Of a stretch of DNA of 64,000 nucleotides, positions 8,514 to 18,758 are shown in pieces. The first letter of the stretch is position 1. The number at the start of each line of letters is the position of its first letter. The stretch is from Roseomonas mucosa ATCC BAA-692 (GTDB lineage: Bacteria > Pseudomonadota > Alphaproteobacteria > Acetobacterales > Acetobacteraceae): NCBI RefSeq assembly GCF_000622225.1, contig NZ_JHWD01000001.1:186001-250000 (forward strand). The letters are read 5' to 3'. The notes beneath the pieces are model-generated. The model was not told where the DNA came from and ran no database searches. It worked only from the letters and a program-made list of their open reading frames with translations. The position numbers were made by a program, and so were the translations under genes.

Positions 8514-9365
8514 ATGAACAGCCCTGTGGACGGCGAGGCGGGGAACCAGGGCGTGGCCGGGCCGCTGGCCGGCCGCCGCGTCGCGGTGCCCGAAACGCGC
8601 GAGCTGGAGACCATGTCCCGGATGCTGGAGCGCCAGGGCGCCTCGGTGCTGCGCTGCCCGCTGGTCGCCATCCTCGACCTGGAGGACACGGCGCCTGCCG
8701 AGGCCTGGCTGCGGCGCTTCATCGACACGCCACCGGACGACCTGATCCTGTTGACCGGAGAGGGACTGTCGCGCCTGCTGGGTGTGGCGGAACGGTCCGG
8801 GCTGACGGAGGGCTTCCGTGCCGCGCTGCCCGGGGTGCGCCGCATCGTGCGCGGGCCGAAGCCGACGGCCCGTCTGCGAAGCCTGGGCCTGGGGCCCGAC
8901 ATCTCCGCGGCCACGCCCACCACGGCCGGGGTGATGGCCGCGCTGGAGCCCCTGCCGCTGGAGGGGCGGCGCGTGGCGGTGCAGCTCTATCCCGACAATC
9001 CCAACGAGGCGCTGCTGGGCTTCCTGCGTGACCGTGGCGCCCGGCCCGATCCGGTCGTGCCCTATGCCTATGCCTCGAAGGAGGATGACAGGCGTGTCCT
9101 GGCGGTGATCCGCGAGATGGCGGCGGGGGCGGTGGACCTGATCGCCTTCACCTCCTCCCCCCAGGTGCGGCGCCTGCGCGAGGTGGCGAAGGCCAGCGGC
9201 GAGGAAGCGCTGCTGGCCGAGGCCCTGGCCCGCACCCGCATCGCCGCCGTGGGCCCGCTGGTGGCGCGGGCGGTGGAAGAGGCTGGCGGCCATGTCGCCA
9301 TGCAGCCGGGCGAGAACTTCCACCTCAAGCCGATGGTGGGCGAGATCGTCGCGGCGATCGGCTGA
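8514..9365 (+). CDS. hemD: uroporphyrinogen-III synthase family protein
   Basis: A 283-residue protein with the HemD two-lobed architecture (PF02602). HemD closes and inverts hydroxymethylbilane to uroporphyrinogen III for haem, sirohaem and cobalamin. Recognisable parts are GRRVAVPETRELETMSRMLE at the start, the central linker at PTTAGVMAAL, the second-lobe YPDNPNEALLGFLRDRGA, and the conserved LIAFTSSPQVRRL and IAAVGPLVARAVEEAG segments. GAAGGAAGAG precedes ATG 8514. It stands away from hemC, so it could also serve a sirohaem branch; family assignment is firm, exact role less so. Confidence 0.8.
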   Translation: MNSPVDGEAGNQGVAGPLAGRRVAVPETRELETMSRMLERQGASVLRCPLVAILDLEDTAPAEAWLRRFIDTPPDDLILLTGEGLSRLLGVAERSGLTEGFRAALPGVRRIVRGPKPTARLRSLGLGPDISAATPTTAGVMAALEPLPLEGRRVAVQLYPDNPNEALLGFLRDRGARPDPVVPYAYASKEDDRRVLAVIREMAAGAVDLIAFTSSPQVRRLREVAKASGEEALLAEALARTRIAAVGPLVARAVEEAGGHVAMQPGENFHLKPMVGEIVAAIG

Positions 9366-9414
9366 TCCGGAGGGACGGCTGCCCCTGGGCACCGCGGCCG
9401 GTGCCTCCCGTTCC

Positions 9415-9573
9415 GGCGTTGCGCTGTCCCCGGGGGCAAGGCTCCGCCTTTCCCCCGGACCCCCTATCCGCCAGGACCCTGAGGGTCCTGGACCTCCCGT
9501 TCGCTGGTGCTCGCTGATGCCGGATCGCGCCGGAGAGCATGGCTTTCCGGCGGGCAGCCACCCAAGCGCAATG
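9415..9573. repeat. dispersed intergenic repeat, partial copy (left part)
   Basis: This stretch between hemD and the D-aminopeptidase gene matches the left part of the repeats at 33152-33486 and 54277-54624. Shared blocks are GTTGCNCTGTCCC near the left end, AAGGCTC-GCCTT, ATCCGCCAGGAC, TGATCGCGCCGGAGAG preceded by GCTGATG, and a hairpin (9528-9552) CGCCGGAGAGC/GCTTTCCGGCG in which one change keeps a G.U pair. The right half is missing. Nothing else is seen in the 301-bp gap at 9366-9666 apart from the GGGAGGGG ribosome-binding site at its end. Confidence 0.75.
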
Positions 9574-9666
9574 CCCGAAGCCCTGGCACCCACCGGCCGG
9601 TGTCGCGCGTGGAGGTGGCCAGGACCGTCGCCCAGGGGATTTGCGGAGCGGATGGGAGGGGCTTCA

Positions 9667-11238
9667 ATGCCGTGCATGAGCCAGACCGCGCACCGCCTCG
9701 ACCGAGTCCTCGGCAGCCTGCCCGACCGCTATGCCGGTCCTGGGGGCGCGGTGGCGGTGCTGCGGGACGGACGGGTGGTGGCGAGCCGCTGCTGGGGCTG
9801 GGCGGATGCCGAAAAGCGCCTGCCCTTCACGGAGCGGACACCCTTTCTGGTCTGTTCCATCACCAAGCAGTTCACCTGCGCCCTGCTGCTCGACCTCTTT
9901 CCCGACCCTTCGGTGCTGGACGAGGAGATCCGTCGGCTGATGCCGGATCTGGCGGGGGAAGCGCCCGGCATCCTCGATCTCTGCCACAACCAGTCGGGGC
10001 TGCGGGACTACTGGGCCCAGGCGATGCTCTGCGGCGCGCCGGTGGAGGGGCATTTCGGCCCGGAGGAGGCGCGCTGGCTGATCGGGCGGACGCGGAGCCT
10101 GCATTTCAGGCCGGGCACGCGCTTCTCCTACGTCAACCAGAACTTCCGCCTCCTGTCCGAGATCATCGAGCGCCGCACGGGGCGGGGTTTCGCCGCGCTG
10201 CTGCGCGAACGCATCCTCGACCGCGCAGGCATGCCACGGGCCGGGCTGAACCCGGATACCTCGGCGGTGCGGGACGGCACGGTCGGCTATGAGGGCTCCC
10301 TGGCGGGCGGCTTCCGCGTGGCGGAGAACCATATCCACTGGACGGGCGATGCCGGCCTCGCCGCCTCGCTGGAGGACATGATCGCCTGGGAGCGCTTCAT
10401 CGACGCGACCCGGGACGAGGCGGACGGGCTCTACAACCGGCTTTCCGCGCCGGTCGCCTTCCGCGACGGCAGGCCCGCCGCCTATGGTTTCGGCCTGGGG
10501 CGTGGCGCGCTGCTGGGGCGCCAGGTCACCGCCCACGGCGGCGGGCTGCGCGGCTGGCGGAGCTTCCGCGCCCATGCGGCGGCGGAACGGGTTTCCGTCG
10601 TGGTGCTGTTCAACCACATGGCCGATCCCCGCGCCGCCGCCGCCGAGCTCTTCGGCGCGCTGCTGGACCTGCCCGCCGATCCGGCGGCAGCGCCCGTCGA
10701 TGCAACCCTGGCCGGCTGCTACCTGGAGCCCGAGACGGGGCTGGCGACGCGGGTGGAGGCGATGCCGGACGGGCGCCTGCGGCTGGGCTTCTCGGGCGGG
10801 GCGGAGATCCTTTCGGCTTGCGTGGAAGGCGGTGCCGCCAGTGCTGCGAGCCGCCTGTTCCGCGAGGGCGATGCCGTCATCCTGGAGCGTGCCGGTGATA
10901 ATCTCCGGACCCGGCTGGAGCCGCGCGGTGGCGAGCCAGGCTCCGGCTTCGAGGGGCGCTTCCGCTGCGAGGAACTGGCGGCGGAGCTGACCATCGCCGC
11001 GTCGGGCGGGGCGCTCTACGGCGCCTTTTCCGGACGGCTGGGGGAGGGGATGATGCAGCCGCTGCTGCCCTTCGCCCAGGACATGCTGTTGCTGCCCTGT
11101 CCCCGCGCGCTGGACTTCGCCCCACCCGGCGACTGGACCCTGCGTGCCCTGCGCGATGCCGCTGGCGAGGTCGCGGAGATCCGCGTCGGCTGCTGGCTGG
11201 CGCGCGGCCTGCCGTTCCGGCGGATCGCGGCGGGATAG
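9667..11238 (+). CDS. dap: D-aminopeptidase (serine hydrolase, S12 family)
   Basis: Releases N-terminal D-amino acids from peptides. The 523-residue protein matches the Ochrobactrum anthropi D-aminopeptidase (520 residues) in length and layout. A penicillin-binding-protein-like catalytic domain carries S64-I-T-K67 within CSITKQFTCALLL, then Y155-V-N and H-G-G in TAHGGGLRGW; two beta-barrel-like domains follow from about residue 335. GGGAGGGG sits five bases before ATG 9667. A second ATG at 9676 would give exactly 520 residues, so the start is uncertain by three codons. No signal peptide is seen, fitting a cytoplasmic enzyme. Confidence 0.9.
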   Translation: MPCMSQTAHRLDRVLGSLPDRYAGPGGAVAVLRDGRVVASRCWGWADAEKRLPFTERTPFLVCSITKQFTCALLLDLFPDPSVLDEEIRRLMPDLAGEAPGILDLCHNQSGLRDYWAQAMLCGAPVEGHFGPEEARWLIGRTRSLHFRPGTRFSYVNQNFRLLSEIIERRTGRGFAALLRERILDRAGMPRAGLNPDTSAVRDGTVGYEGSLAGGFRVAENHIHWTGDAGLAASLEDMIAWERFIDATRDEADGLYNRLSAPVAFRDGRPAAYGFGLGRGALLGRQVTAHGGGLRGWRSFRAHAAAERVSVVVLFNHMADPRAAAAELFGALLDLPADPAAAPVDATLAGCYLEPETGLATRVEAMPDGRLRLGFSGGAEILSACVEGGAASAASRLFREGDAVILERAGDNLRTRLEPRGGEPGSGFEGRFRCEELAAELTIAASGGALYGAFSGRLGEGMMQPLLPFAQDMLLLPCPRALDFAPPGDWTLRALRDAAGEVAEIRVGCWLARGLPFRRIAAG

Positions 11239-11373
11239 GCTTGGCCTGGCCGGCGGATGGAAGGCGGATCGCGCGCCACGAGGGCCGGATCGGTGGGCGG
11301 AGGCATACGAGGGCGGCTCCCAAACGTTGCTCCCGAATGCGGGGCATGTCGCCCCGGTATCCGGAGAAGCCCG

Positions 11374-11586
11374 ATGAGCGATGCACGCAAGCCAGGGGGT
11401 AGCGGTGCCGAGGACCCGACCAAGGCTGAGGATTCCAGCCACACGCCCGAGGGAGCGCCGACCGACAAGGCCCATGAGGATGCCGGCGACGGGACACTGG
11501 CCGGCTCCACCCCGGCCGGGCTGACGCTGGAACAGCTGCGGGAGCAGGCCCGCAGCGACAAGACGGATGACGGTGGCACCGGCTGA
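11374..11586 (+). CDS. small acidic hypothetical protein
   Basis: A 70-residue protein rich in Asp, Glu, Gly, Pro and Ser, with no hydrophobic core; probably disordered. It begins MSDARKPGGSGAEDPTKAED and ends with a short helix-like LTLEQLREQARSDKTDD. A GGAGAAG sequence six bases before the ATG and the in-frame compositional bias support a real gene. I do not recognise a family. It is convergent with the exonuclease gene, ten bases away. Confidence 0.6.
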   Translation: MSDARKPGGSGAEDPTKAEDSSHTPEGAPTDKAHEDAGDGTLAGSTPAGLTLEQLREQARSDKTDDGGTG

Positions 11587-11596
11587 CGGCCCGCCC

Positions 11597-12178
11597 TTAC
11601 CCCTGCGCCGTCGCGGCGGCCCTGTGCTGTTCCGCGCCGGCCCGGGCCGCTTGGCGCACGGCCTCGAAGAGACGGTGGGCGCGCCGTGCATCAGCCAGGG
11701 CACGGTGCTCCGGCGGGCCGAGCGCTTCGTCCGCCTGCCGGGCCTCGGCCACGATCCGCCGGACCTGTTCGGCACGCTTCGCCGCGGCAAGGCCGGCTTC
11801 GCGGAGGATGCGGTCGGCCTCGGCCTCCTCGGCGGCATCCGTGTCGCCCAGACGCAGCGCATGGCGCGGCAGGCCAGCCGCCCGGAGCAGGCGGCTGAGC
11901 CATTGCCCGTCCCAGGACGGGGCACTGGCCAGGATCTCATGCCCTGCCAGGGCCTCCATCATCCGCGTCGCGACCGCTCCGGGCGCTTCGCCCTCGGCCT
12001 CCAGCCGCGCGCGGGACAGGCGATGGATCGCCTCGGCCTCCTCCGACCAGACCGTCCAGTCCGGGGCCGGGCGGATCAGGTGCGCTTCCTCCGCGCCGTC
12101 CTCCAGGACCCAGCCGACCTCGACCGGAAAGCCGCCCTTCTCCAGGGAGGATGCCTCGAAATCCAGGAATGCCTTCAT
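11597..12178 (-). CDS. 3'-5' exonuclease, DnaQ-like (DEDDh)
   Basis: A 193-residue protein with the DEDDh exonuclease pattern: the first motif is FLDFEASSL near the N-terminus (Asp and Glu that bind metal), the second lies around ASAPSWDGQWLSRLL, and the third is H-R-A-L-A-D near residue 158. This matches the exonuclease/RNase T superfamily that trims 3' ends. It is short and stands alone, so whether DNA or RNA is the substrate cannot be said. ATG at 12178 gives the family-like start MKAFLDFEASS. Confidence 0.8.
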   Translation of the reverse strand: MKAFLDFEASSLEKGGFPVEVGWVLEDGAEEAHLIRPAPDWTVWSEEAEAIHRLSRARLEAEGEAPGAVATRMMEALAGHEILASAPSWDGQWLSRLLRAAGLPRHALRLGDTDAAEEAEADRILREAGLAAAKRAEQVRRIVAEARQADEALGPPEHRALADARRAHRLFEAVRQAARAGAEQHRAAATAQG

Positions 12179-12328
12179 GCCGCCTCGTCCCGCGCCGGCC
12201 TTCCGGCCGCTCCGGAAGGCTCCCCTCTAACGGCCAGGACAGTGGCAGGGTGCAATCCGCACCGTCATCCGCCGTGCACAGACGCCATGGTTGGGGGCCT
12301 GCTGCGGCCTCGCGTTGCGCTTGTGGTT

Positions 12329-12350
12329 CCCCCCCCCCGGGCGGGGGGCC
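12329..12350. repeat. poly-C tract with GC hairpin
   Basis: Ten consecutive C residues (12329-12338) followed by GGGC and six G residues. The C6 and G6 blocks can pair around GGGC, and the hairpin lies just past the stop of the leftward lipoprotein gene, so it could slow or end transcription there. No T-run follows. The homopolymer is also a place where sequencing length errors are likely. Confidence 0.35.
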
Positions 12351-12362
12351 AGTGACGGTGCG

Positions 12363-12902
12363 TCAGGCGCCCGGCGGGCGGGAGCCGAGTTCGCGCAGGC
12401 AGGCTTCCTCGGTCACGCGGCCGGTTCCGGCGGCGCGTGCCGCGGCCCAGGCAACCAGCATCTCGCGCCCGCTCGGGTAGAGGATCAGGTCAAGCTGGCA
12501 GCGCTGGCCGCTGTAGAGCCAGATTTCCGCCGGCCCCTCGACCCGCCGGAAGACCGGCTGGCCCAGGGCGGCGCGGACGGCGGGGCCCGTCTGGCCACGC
12601 AGGCTCGCCACGCTGGCGGGCGGGACGCCGGGGCGCAGCGCCATGGCGGGCTGCACCGCCGCCGGTTCCGCCTTTCCGCCTGCCGCCCCGGCGGGAAGCG
12701 GGTTCTCGCCGGACACGGCGATCAGGCTGGCGCGGTAGTTCCGCATCACCTCGTCCAGGACCGCGCTGCGGTCCGGCAGCCCGTCCGCCGGTCCCGCGCA
12801 GGCGGCCAGCAGGGGCGCCGCAAGGAGCGCAAGAAGAAGGGGGCAGGCCCTGAAGAGCCCGCCCCCTTGCTTCCGGTGTGCGGCGGCACGGTGCCGCCCC
12901 AT
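12363..12902 (-). CDS. hypothetical lipoprotein downstream of bactofilin
   Basis: A 179-residue protein with a basic start, a hydrophobic stretch (about residues 19-34) and the lipobox LLAAC, so it is predicted to be a lipoprotein. The mature part has a Pro/Ala-rich linker. It then carries a compact domain with SLRGQTGPAVRAALGQP followed by VFRRVEGPAEIWLYSG and CQLDLILYPSG, reminiscent of small SmpA/OmlA-like outer-membrane lipoprotein folds. Its ATG is only three bases after the bactofilin stop, so the two are almost certainly co-transcribed. Function is unknown. Confidence 0.75.
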   Translation of the reverse strand: MGRHRAAAHRKQGGGLFRACPLLLALLAAPLLAACAGPADGLPDRSAVLDEVMRNYRASLIAVSGENPLPAGAAGGKAEPAAVQPAMALRPGVPPASVASLRGQTGPAVRAALGQPVFRRVEGPAEIWLYSGQRCQLDLILYPSGREMLVAWAAARAAGTGRVTEEACLRELGSRPPGA

Positions 12903-12905
12903 GGA

Positions 12906-13643
12906 TCAGACCTCGGCGGGCTCGGCGCTGGGGAAGGCCGGCACGCCCATGCGCGGCGGGTTGTTGTCCGTCAGCATCTCCATGCGGCCGGAAAGCTGCC
13001 CGCCATCCTCGACCTGCAGGCGGCGGCAGCGGGCCACGCCCAGCACCCGGCCGGTGGCGCGGATGACGAGGTTGCCGCGGGCGGTGATGGTGCCGTCGAA
13101 CACGCCGGCGACCTCGGCGTTCTCGACCTCGACCTCGCCCTTGAACACGCCGGTGCCGCTGATGTTCAGCTCATGGGCGTGGATCATCTGGCTCTCGACC
13201 GTGCCCTCGACCACCAGGCGCTCGGCATCCGAGACGGTGCCCTGCAGGCTGATGCCCTTGCCGACCACGAGGGTGCGGCGCTCGGCCTCCTGCGGCGCCT
13301 GCGGGCGCTGCGGCGCGGCCGAGGCGGGCAGCGGGCCACCCATGGGGCCGGACGGCGCGCCGGGGCGCGGCTGCGCGCCGGGGAAGGGGCTGGGCTGGGC
13401 GTTGGGCGCGTTGTTCATTCCGGGATTCATCCCTCCGGGGTTCATGCCTTGGGGCAGGCCCGGCATGGCGTTCGGCTTCGGCGGCAGGCTCATGGCGGGG
13501 TCCTTGGCGGCGGCGCCCGCCGGCGGCGCCGGGCGGAAGGGCGGCACGGTCAGTTCTGGATCACGGGCAACAGGCACTGCGGCCGACGAAGCCTCGGGTG
13601 CGGGTGGAACAGCATCCTCCCGCTTGCGTCGGAAGACGGACAT
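12906..13643 (-). CDS. bactofilin (polymer-forming cytoskeletal protein)
   Basis: A 245-residue cytoskeletal protein. Residues 1-120 are proline-, alanine- and asparagine-rich and probably disordered, with a run of PGMN-type repeats. The bactofilin beta-helix (about 125-225) begins TLVVGKGISLQGTVSDAERL and shows the regular six-residue hydrophobic/Gly spacing, e.g. VVEGTVES and VAGVFDGTITARGNLVI. Bactofilins self-assemble into filaments and recruit cell-wall or stalk enzymes at the membrane. GGGGGAG precedes ATG 13643; the open frame continues upstream without meaning. A lipoprotein gene follows after three bases. Confidence 0.92.
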   Translation of the reverse strand: MSVFRRKREDAVPPAPEASSAAVPVARDPELTVPPFRPAPPAGAAAKDPAMSLPPKPNAMPGLPQGMNPGGMNPGMNNAPNAQPSPFPGAQPRPGAPSGPMGGPLPASAAPQRPQAPQEAERRTLVVGKGISLQGTVSDAERLVVEGTVESQMIHAHELNISGTGVFKGEVEVENAEVAGVFDGTITARGNLVIRATGRVLGVARCRRLQVEDGGQLSGRMEMLTDNNPPRMGVPAFPSAEPAEV

Positions 13644-13904
13644 GAAGCTGCTCCCCCTTTTTTGCGTTGAGCACCCACCGGAACGGTCTCCCCTCGGCCC
13701 GGCGGTCCCGGCTGGCGCGGCCCCCGCCGCGCACTTCCGGGACCCACCGGCTAGCACGCTGGCGTGACGATCATCAATTGTGGCTGATCGGCACGGCAGG
13801 TGTGGCAGAATCGCCATCCCAGCCCAGGGAGGCGGAATTCCCCCGGCATGCTGACGTCCGGCGCCATGCCTGCTACGCCCGCACTCCCATTCCGGAGTCC
13901 GCGC

Positions 13905-14888
13905 ATGACCGCCCCGTCCCTCGACATCCTCGGCATCGGCAATGCCATCGTGGATGTGATCGCCCGCGCCGAGCCGGAGCTGCTGCGGCGGCAGGGCCTG
14001 ACACCGGGCGAGATGCGGCTGGTCGACACCGCCGAGGCCGATGCGCTCTACGCGGTGATGGGGCCGGGGACGGAGAGCAGCGGCGGTTCCGCCGGCAACA
14101 CCTGCGCCGTGGCGGCGGGGCTCGGGGCGAAGGTGGGCTATCTCGGCAAGGTTGCCGACGACCAGCTCGGCCAAGTCTTCGCGCACGACATGCGGGCCAT
14201 CGGCGTGCACTTCCCGACCGCGCCCTCGACCGGCGGCACGCCCACCGCGCGTTGCCTGATCCTGGTGACGCCGGACGGGCAGCGGACCATGAACACCTAT
14301 CTCGGCGCCTGTGTCGAGTTCGGTCCCTCCGACGTGGACGAGGCCGCCGTGCGCGGGGCCAAGGTGACCTACATGGAGGGCTATCTCTTCGACCCGCCGG
14401 CGGCGCAGCAGGCCTTCCGCGCCGCCGCCGACATCGCCCGGGCGGCGGGGCGGGAGGTCTCGATCACCCTGTCCGACCCCTTCTGCGTCAGCCGCCACCG
14501 CGACGCCTTCCGCGCCTTCGTGCAGGAGCGGACCGACATCCTCTTCGCCAACGAGACCGAGATCCTGAGCCTCTACGAGACGGAGAGCTTCGAGGAGGCG
14601 CTGGCGGCGGCGCAGCGCGAGGTGCGGGTGGCCGTGCTGACCCGCAGCGAGAAGGGCAGCATCGTGGCCATGGACGGACAGGTGCACGAGGTCGCCGCCG
14701 TGCCGACGCAGGTGGTGGACACGACCGGCGCAGGCGACGCCTATGCGGCGGGCTTCCTGGCCGCCCATACGCGCGGCCTGCCGCCAGGCGAATGCGGCCG
14801 CTGGGGCAGCGTCGCGGCGGCGAAGGTCATCGCGCATTTCGGCGCCCGGCCGCAGGTGGACCTGAAGGCGCTGGTCGGCCTGGGGTGA
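13905..14888 (+). CDS. adenosine kinase / PfkB family carbohydrate kinase
   Basis: A 327-residue ribokinase-superfamily enzyme. The N-terminal GIGNAIVDVIA and the segment SGGSAGNTCAVAAGLGAKVGY are PfkB signature 1 and the substrate pocket. Near the C-terminus DTTGAGDAYAAGFL holds the catalytic Asp in the anion-hole motif GAGD. The fold and residue pattern match the alphaproteobacterial adenosine kinase group, which phosphorylates adenosine to AMP, but other sugar-kinase substrates remain possible. ATG at 13905 gives the normal family length. It has its own transcription unit, divergent from the bactofilin gene. Confidence 0.87.
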   Translation: MTAPSLDILGIGNAIVDVIARAEPELLRRQGLTPGEMRLVDTAEADALYAVMGPGTESSGGSAGNTCAVAAGLGAKVGYLGKVADDQLGQVFAHDMRAIGVHFPTAPSTGGTPTARCLILVTPDGQRTMNTYLGACVEFGPSDVDEAAVRGAKVTYMEGYLFDPPAAQQAFRAAADIARAAGREVSITLSDPFCVSRHRDAFRAFVQERTDILFANETEILSLYETESFEEALAAAQREVRVAVLTRSEKGSIVAMDGQVHEVAAVPTQVVDTTGAGDAYAAGFLAAHTRGLPPGECGRWGSVAAAKVIAHFGARPQVDLKALVGLG

Positions 14889-15091
14889 CCTTTTCCAAGG
14901 GGTGGTGCCTCCCTCGGGAAGCGGCTTTCCCAGGGCGCCGCCCGCGTCCCTGCCACCCCGGCGCGCGGAAGCGCCATGCTTTCGCCCCCATGCGGCCATG
15001 CGACGGGGACAGGGTGGCAACCTTCCCGCGCCGGGGTGGTTGATCGCCCGTGTCCCCCCGGACGAACCCGAGCTCCGATGAGGAGAGAACC

Positions 15092-15337
15092 ATGCCCAGA
15101 GCCTTGATCCGCCTTGCCGCGGCCACGGCCATGCTGGCCGGGCTGGCGGCCTGCGCCGGCGACAGGCCGCCCGGCACCGGGGCCGCGGCGGCGACGGCGC
15201 CCTATTCGGCGGGCCTCGCCCCGACCGAGCTCGTGCCGGGACGGGACATGGACCGCCCGCTGAGCTCCCTGCGCCCGAGCCGCGACGGCATGGAGCCGAC
15301 GGTGGACGCCAATTCGCCGGCCCGGATCACGGACTGA
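15092..15337 (+). CDS. small hypothetical lipoprotein
   Basis: An 81-residue protein. Its first 21 residues form a lipoprotein signal peptide with the lipobox LAAC; the mature part of about 60 residues is Pro/Ala/Asp-rich with no recognisable domain. An excellent AGGAGAG ribosome-binding site lies just before ATG 15092, which supports expression. The neighbouring rightward gene also encodes a small exported protein, about 205 bp downstream, but there is no evidence that they share a transcript. Confidence 0.7.
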   Translation: MPRALIRLAAATAMLAGLAACAGDRPPGTGAAAATAPYSAGLAPTELVPGRDMDRPLSSLRPSRDGMEPTVDANSPARITD

Positions 15338-15542
15338 TCCGTGGCGGGCCCGGCGGGCCGCGACGGCCCGCCGGAACAGAGCCGGGGCGTTGGCGCGAGG
15401 CGCGCTACCGTGGCCGGCCCTTCCTTCCGATCCGTTGTTGGCCCAGCTTGCGCTTCGCCGGATCGGATTCCGCGGAAGCCGGCCCATGCCGGGTTTTCCG
15501 CCCTGGTCTCGACACGACGACCGGAAGAAACGAGGAGAAATC

Positions 15543-16121
15543 ATGTCCACGCGCTTCCTATCCCTTTCCCTGGGCGCGATGGCGCTCTCGGCAGTGGCGC
15601 TGACGGCTCCGATGGCGGCCTGGGCGCAGGGTGCCGCCGGCGAGATGCAACGCGCCCATGGAAACCCGTCCGCCATGCCCACGCTGCCCGGGCAGGACCG
15701 GATCGCCCATGAGGCGGATCAGGCCGACATCAACGACATCCACGGCTTCCTGACCTCGGCCCGTGCCGCCGTGGCGCGGCGCCAGTTCGGCCAGGCCAAC
15801 GAGTTCGTGGAGCGGGCGGAAAGCCGCATCCTGACCCGCAGCCTTTCGGCGACGGCGCCCAGCGCCTCCGCCGCCAATGCCGAGGTCCTGGCCCGGGCGG
15901 CCCGGCCCTATGAGGGCCCGGTGGTGCGGGCGCTGTCCCAGGCGCGGGCCGCGCTGATGCGGCGTGACGCCCGGGCCTCGCTGGCCGCGCTCGACGAGGC
16001 CGATGCGGCGCTCTCCCGCCCGGCCGCGCCGCCGCCCGGCATGCGCCCGGCTTCACCGCCGCCCCCTGCGGGCTCTATGCAGCCCCCGTCTCCGGGCAGC
16101 ATGCCGCCCCCGATGCGCTGA
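15543..16121 (+). CDS. hypothetical secreted protein with proline-rich tail
   Basis: A 192-residue exported protein with a clear Sec signal peptide ending AWAQG near residue 30. The mature part has a helical central region (about 55-155) with DINDIHGFLTSARAAVARRQF and repeated Ala-rich helices, which looks like an amphipathic helical hairpin. The last 35 residues are almost entirely Pro, Met, Gly and Ser. GAGGAGAAA precedes ATG 15543. I recognise no named family; the sequence suggests a periplasmic protein. Confidence 0.75.
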   Translation: MSTRFLSLSLGAMALSAVALTAPMAAWAQGAAGEMQRAHGNPSAMPTLPGQDRIAHEADQADINDIHGFLTSARAAVARRQFGQANEFVERAESRILTRSLSATAPSASAANAEVLARAARPYEGPVVRALSQARAALMRRDARASLAALDEADAALSRPAAPPPGMRPASPPPPAGSMQPPSPGSMPPPMR

Positions 16122-16425
16122 GGCTGGGGAGGTCCGGCCGGGCAGGTTCCCGGACCGGCCTCCGCCCGAACGGCTGTCCGGGAAGTTTTCGTGATCTTTC
16201 CCGGATGGCGGGCTCCGGACCGGCTTCCCAGGGCGCGCTTTCTGGGGTCTGATACGGCCGGAGCCCGCCTTTCCCGACCTTGGGAACAGGCGCGCGCGTC
16301 TGTGGCGAGCCCGGTGCAAGGCTTCAACCCTCGCTTTTTGCCGCACGGTCGCCTATTTGTGTGCCGCAACATGGCGCTGTCGGGGCATTTCCGGCTTGCG
16401 CAACGCTACCGGGACATCCCTGCTC
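16122..16425 (+). other. 304-bp gap before typA
   Basis: No convincing coding sequence. The first part is a GC-rich inverted segment (GGTCCGGCCGGGCAGG.. with ..GGACCGGCC) shortly after the stop of the preceding gene, a possible terminator without a T-run. The part nearer typA contains the less GC-rich stretch CGCTTTTTGCCG and CCTATTTGTGTG (about 16329-16365), the likely promoter area, but no box pair with good spacing is visible. Confidence 0.4.
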
Positions 16426-18255
<1,830 letters not shown>

Positions 18256-18288
18256 CAGCCGGGGCCTTTGTGCCCCGGTCGATTTCGG

Positions 18289-18328
18289 AAAGGGCGGCGC
18301 ATCGCCGGATGCGCCGCCCTTTCTGTTT
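18289..18328 (+). terminator. intrinsic terminator after typA
   Basis: AAAGGGCGGCGCATC and GATGCGCCGCCCTTT form a perfect 15-bp stem around a four-base loop, 34 bases after the typA stop, followed by CTGTTT. The A-rich left base of the stem means it could also work for the leftward gene on the other side. Confidence 0.85.
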
Positions 18329-18330
18329 CG

Positions 18331-18374
18331 GGCGCCGCCCTGTCCCCGGGCGGGCCGCCACGAGGCGCGGCGCC
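18331..18374. repeat. short dispersed intergenic repeat, copy B
   Basis: Partner of 6621-6664, lying immediately past the typA terminator in a convergent gap. Its ends, GGCGCCG and CGGCGCC, are inverted, so the whole copy can fold on itself. The match to copy A covers about 43 positions with a handful of differences, seen by direct comparison. Confidence 0.5.
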
Positions 18375-18400
18375 CAGGGCCGGCGGCCGCCGCGCCTGGA

Positions 18401-18709
18401 TCAGGCGAACTCGCCGCGCAGGAAGCCCAGTGCCGGTAGGGGGGACCATTTGCGTGGCAGGTCGGCGCGGCGGATTGGTGCCACGCTGTAATGCGGCACG
18501 GGCTGCTGGCTGCTGCGCAGGAAGGTGGCGTAGGCGCGGACCTGTTGCTCGCGCCAGCTGCGGTCCGCCAGGGCGGCGTCGCGGCTGGCGTAGATGTTCG
18601 CGATGCGGCTGGTCTTGCCGACCGAGGCGATCACCGCCCAGATCTTGTCTTCCGGGGAACCGCGGAGGGAGGGACCCTGTGCGGGCCGCAGACTGACGAC
18701 TTCGCTCAT
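18401..18709 (-). CDS. hypothetical protein
   Basis: A 102-residue soluble protein beginning MSEVVSLRPAQGPSLRGSPE. I recognise no family. The middle (DKIWAVIASVGKTSRIANIY) could be a small alpha/beta element and is followed by a helical stretch rich in Arg and Gln. It sits 49 nt downstream of the SirB1-like gene in the same orientation and may be the last gene of the hisF-hisE-HIT-SirB1 unit. A start three codons upstream (18718) is equally possible. Confidence 0.55.
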   Translation of the reverse strand: MSEVVSLRPAQGPSLRGSPEDKIWAVIASVGKTSRIANIYASRDAALADRSWREQQVRAYATFLRSSQQPVPHYSVAPIRRADLPRKWSPLPALGFLRGEFA

Positions 18710-18758
18710 TCCCCGCATCTAAGCGCGCCCCGGCACCGGCCAAAAGGGGGGATCGCGC

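Noticed and set aside
12329-12350. Poly-C tract as a phase-variation switch
   Set aside because: It lies between genes, after a stop codon, not in a promoter spacer or coding region; more likely a terminator hairpin or sequencing-length artefact.
12906-15020. Very long leftward open frame (over 700 codons) extending upstream of bactofilin across the kinase gene
   Set aside because: Only the first 245 codons from 13643 have a known domain and a ribosome-binding site; the rest is the antisense of the PfkB-type kinase gene, a usual effect of high GC third positions.
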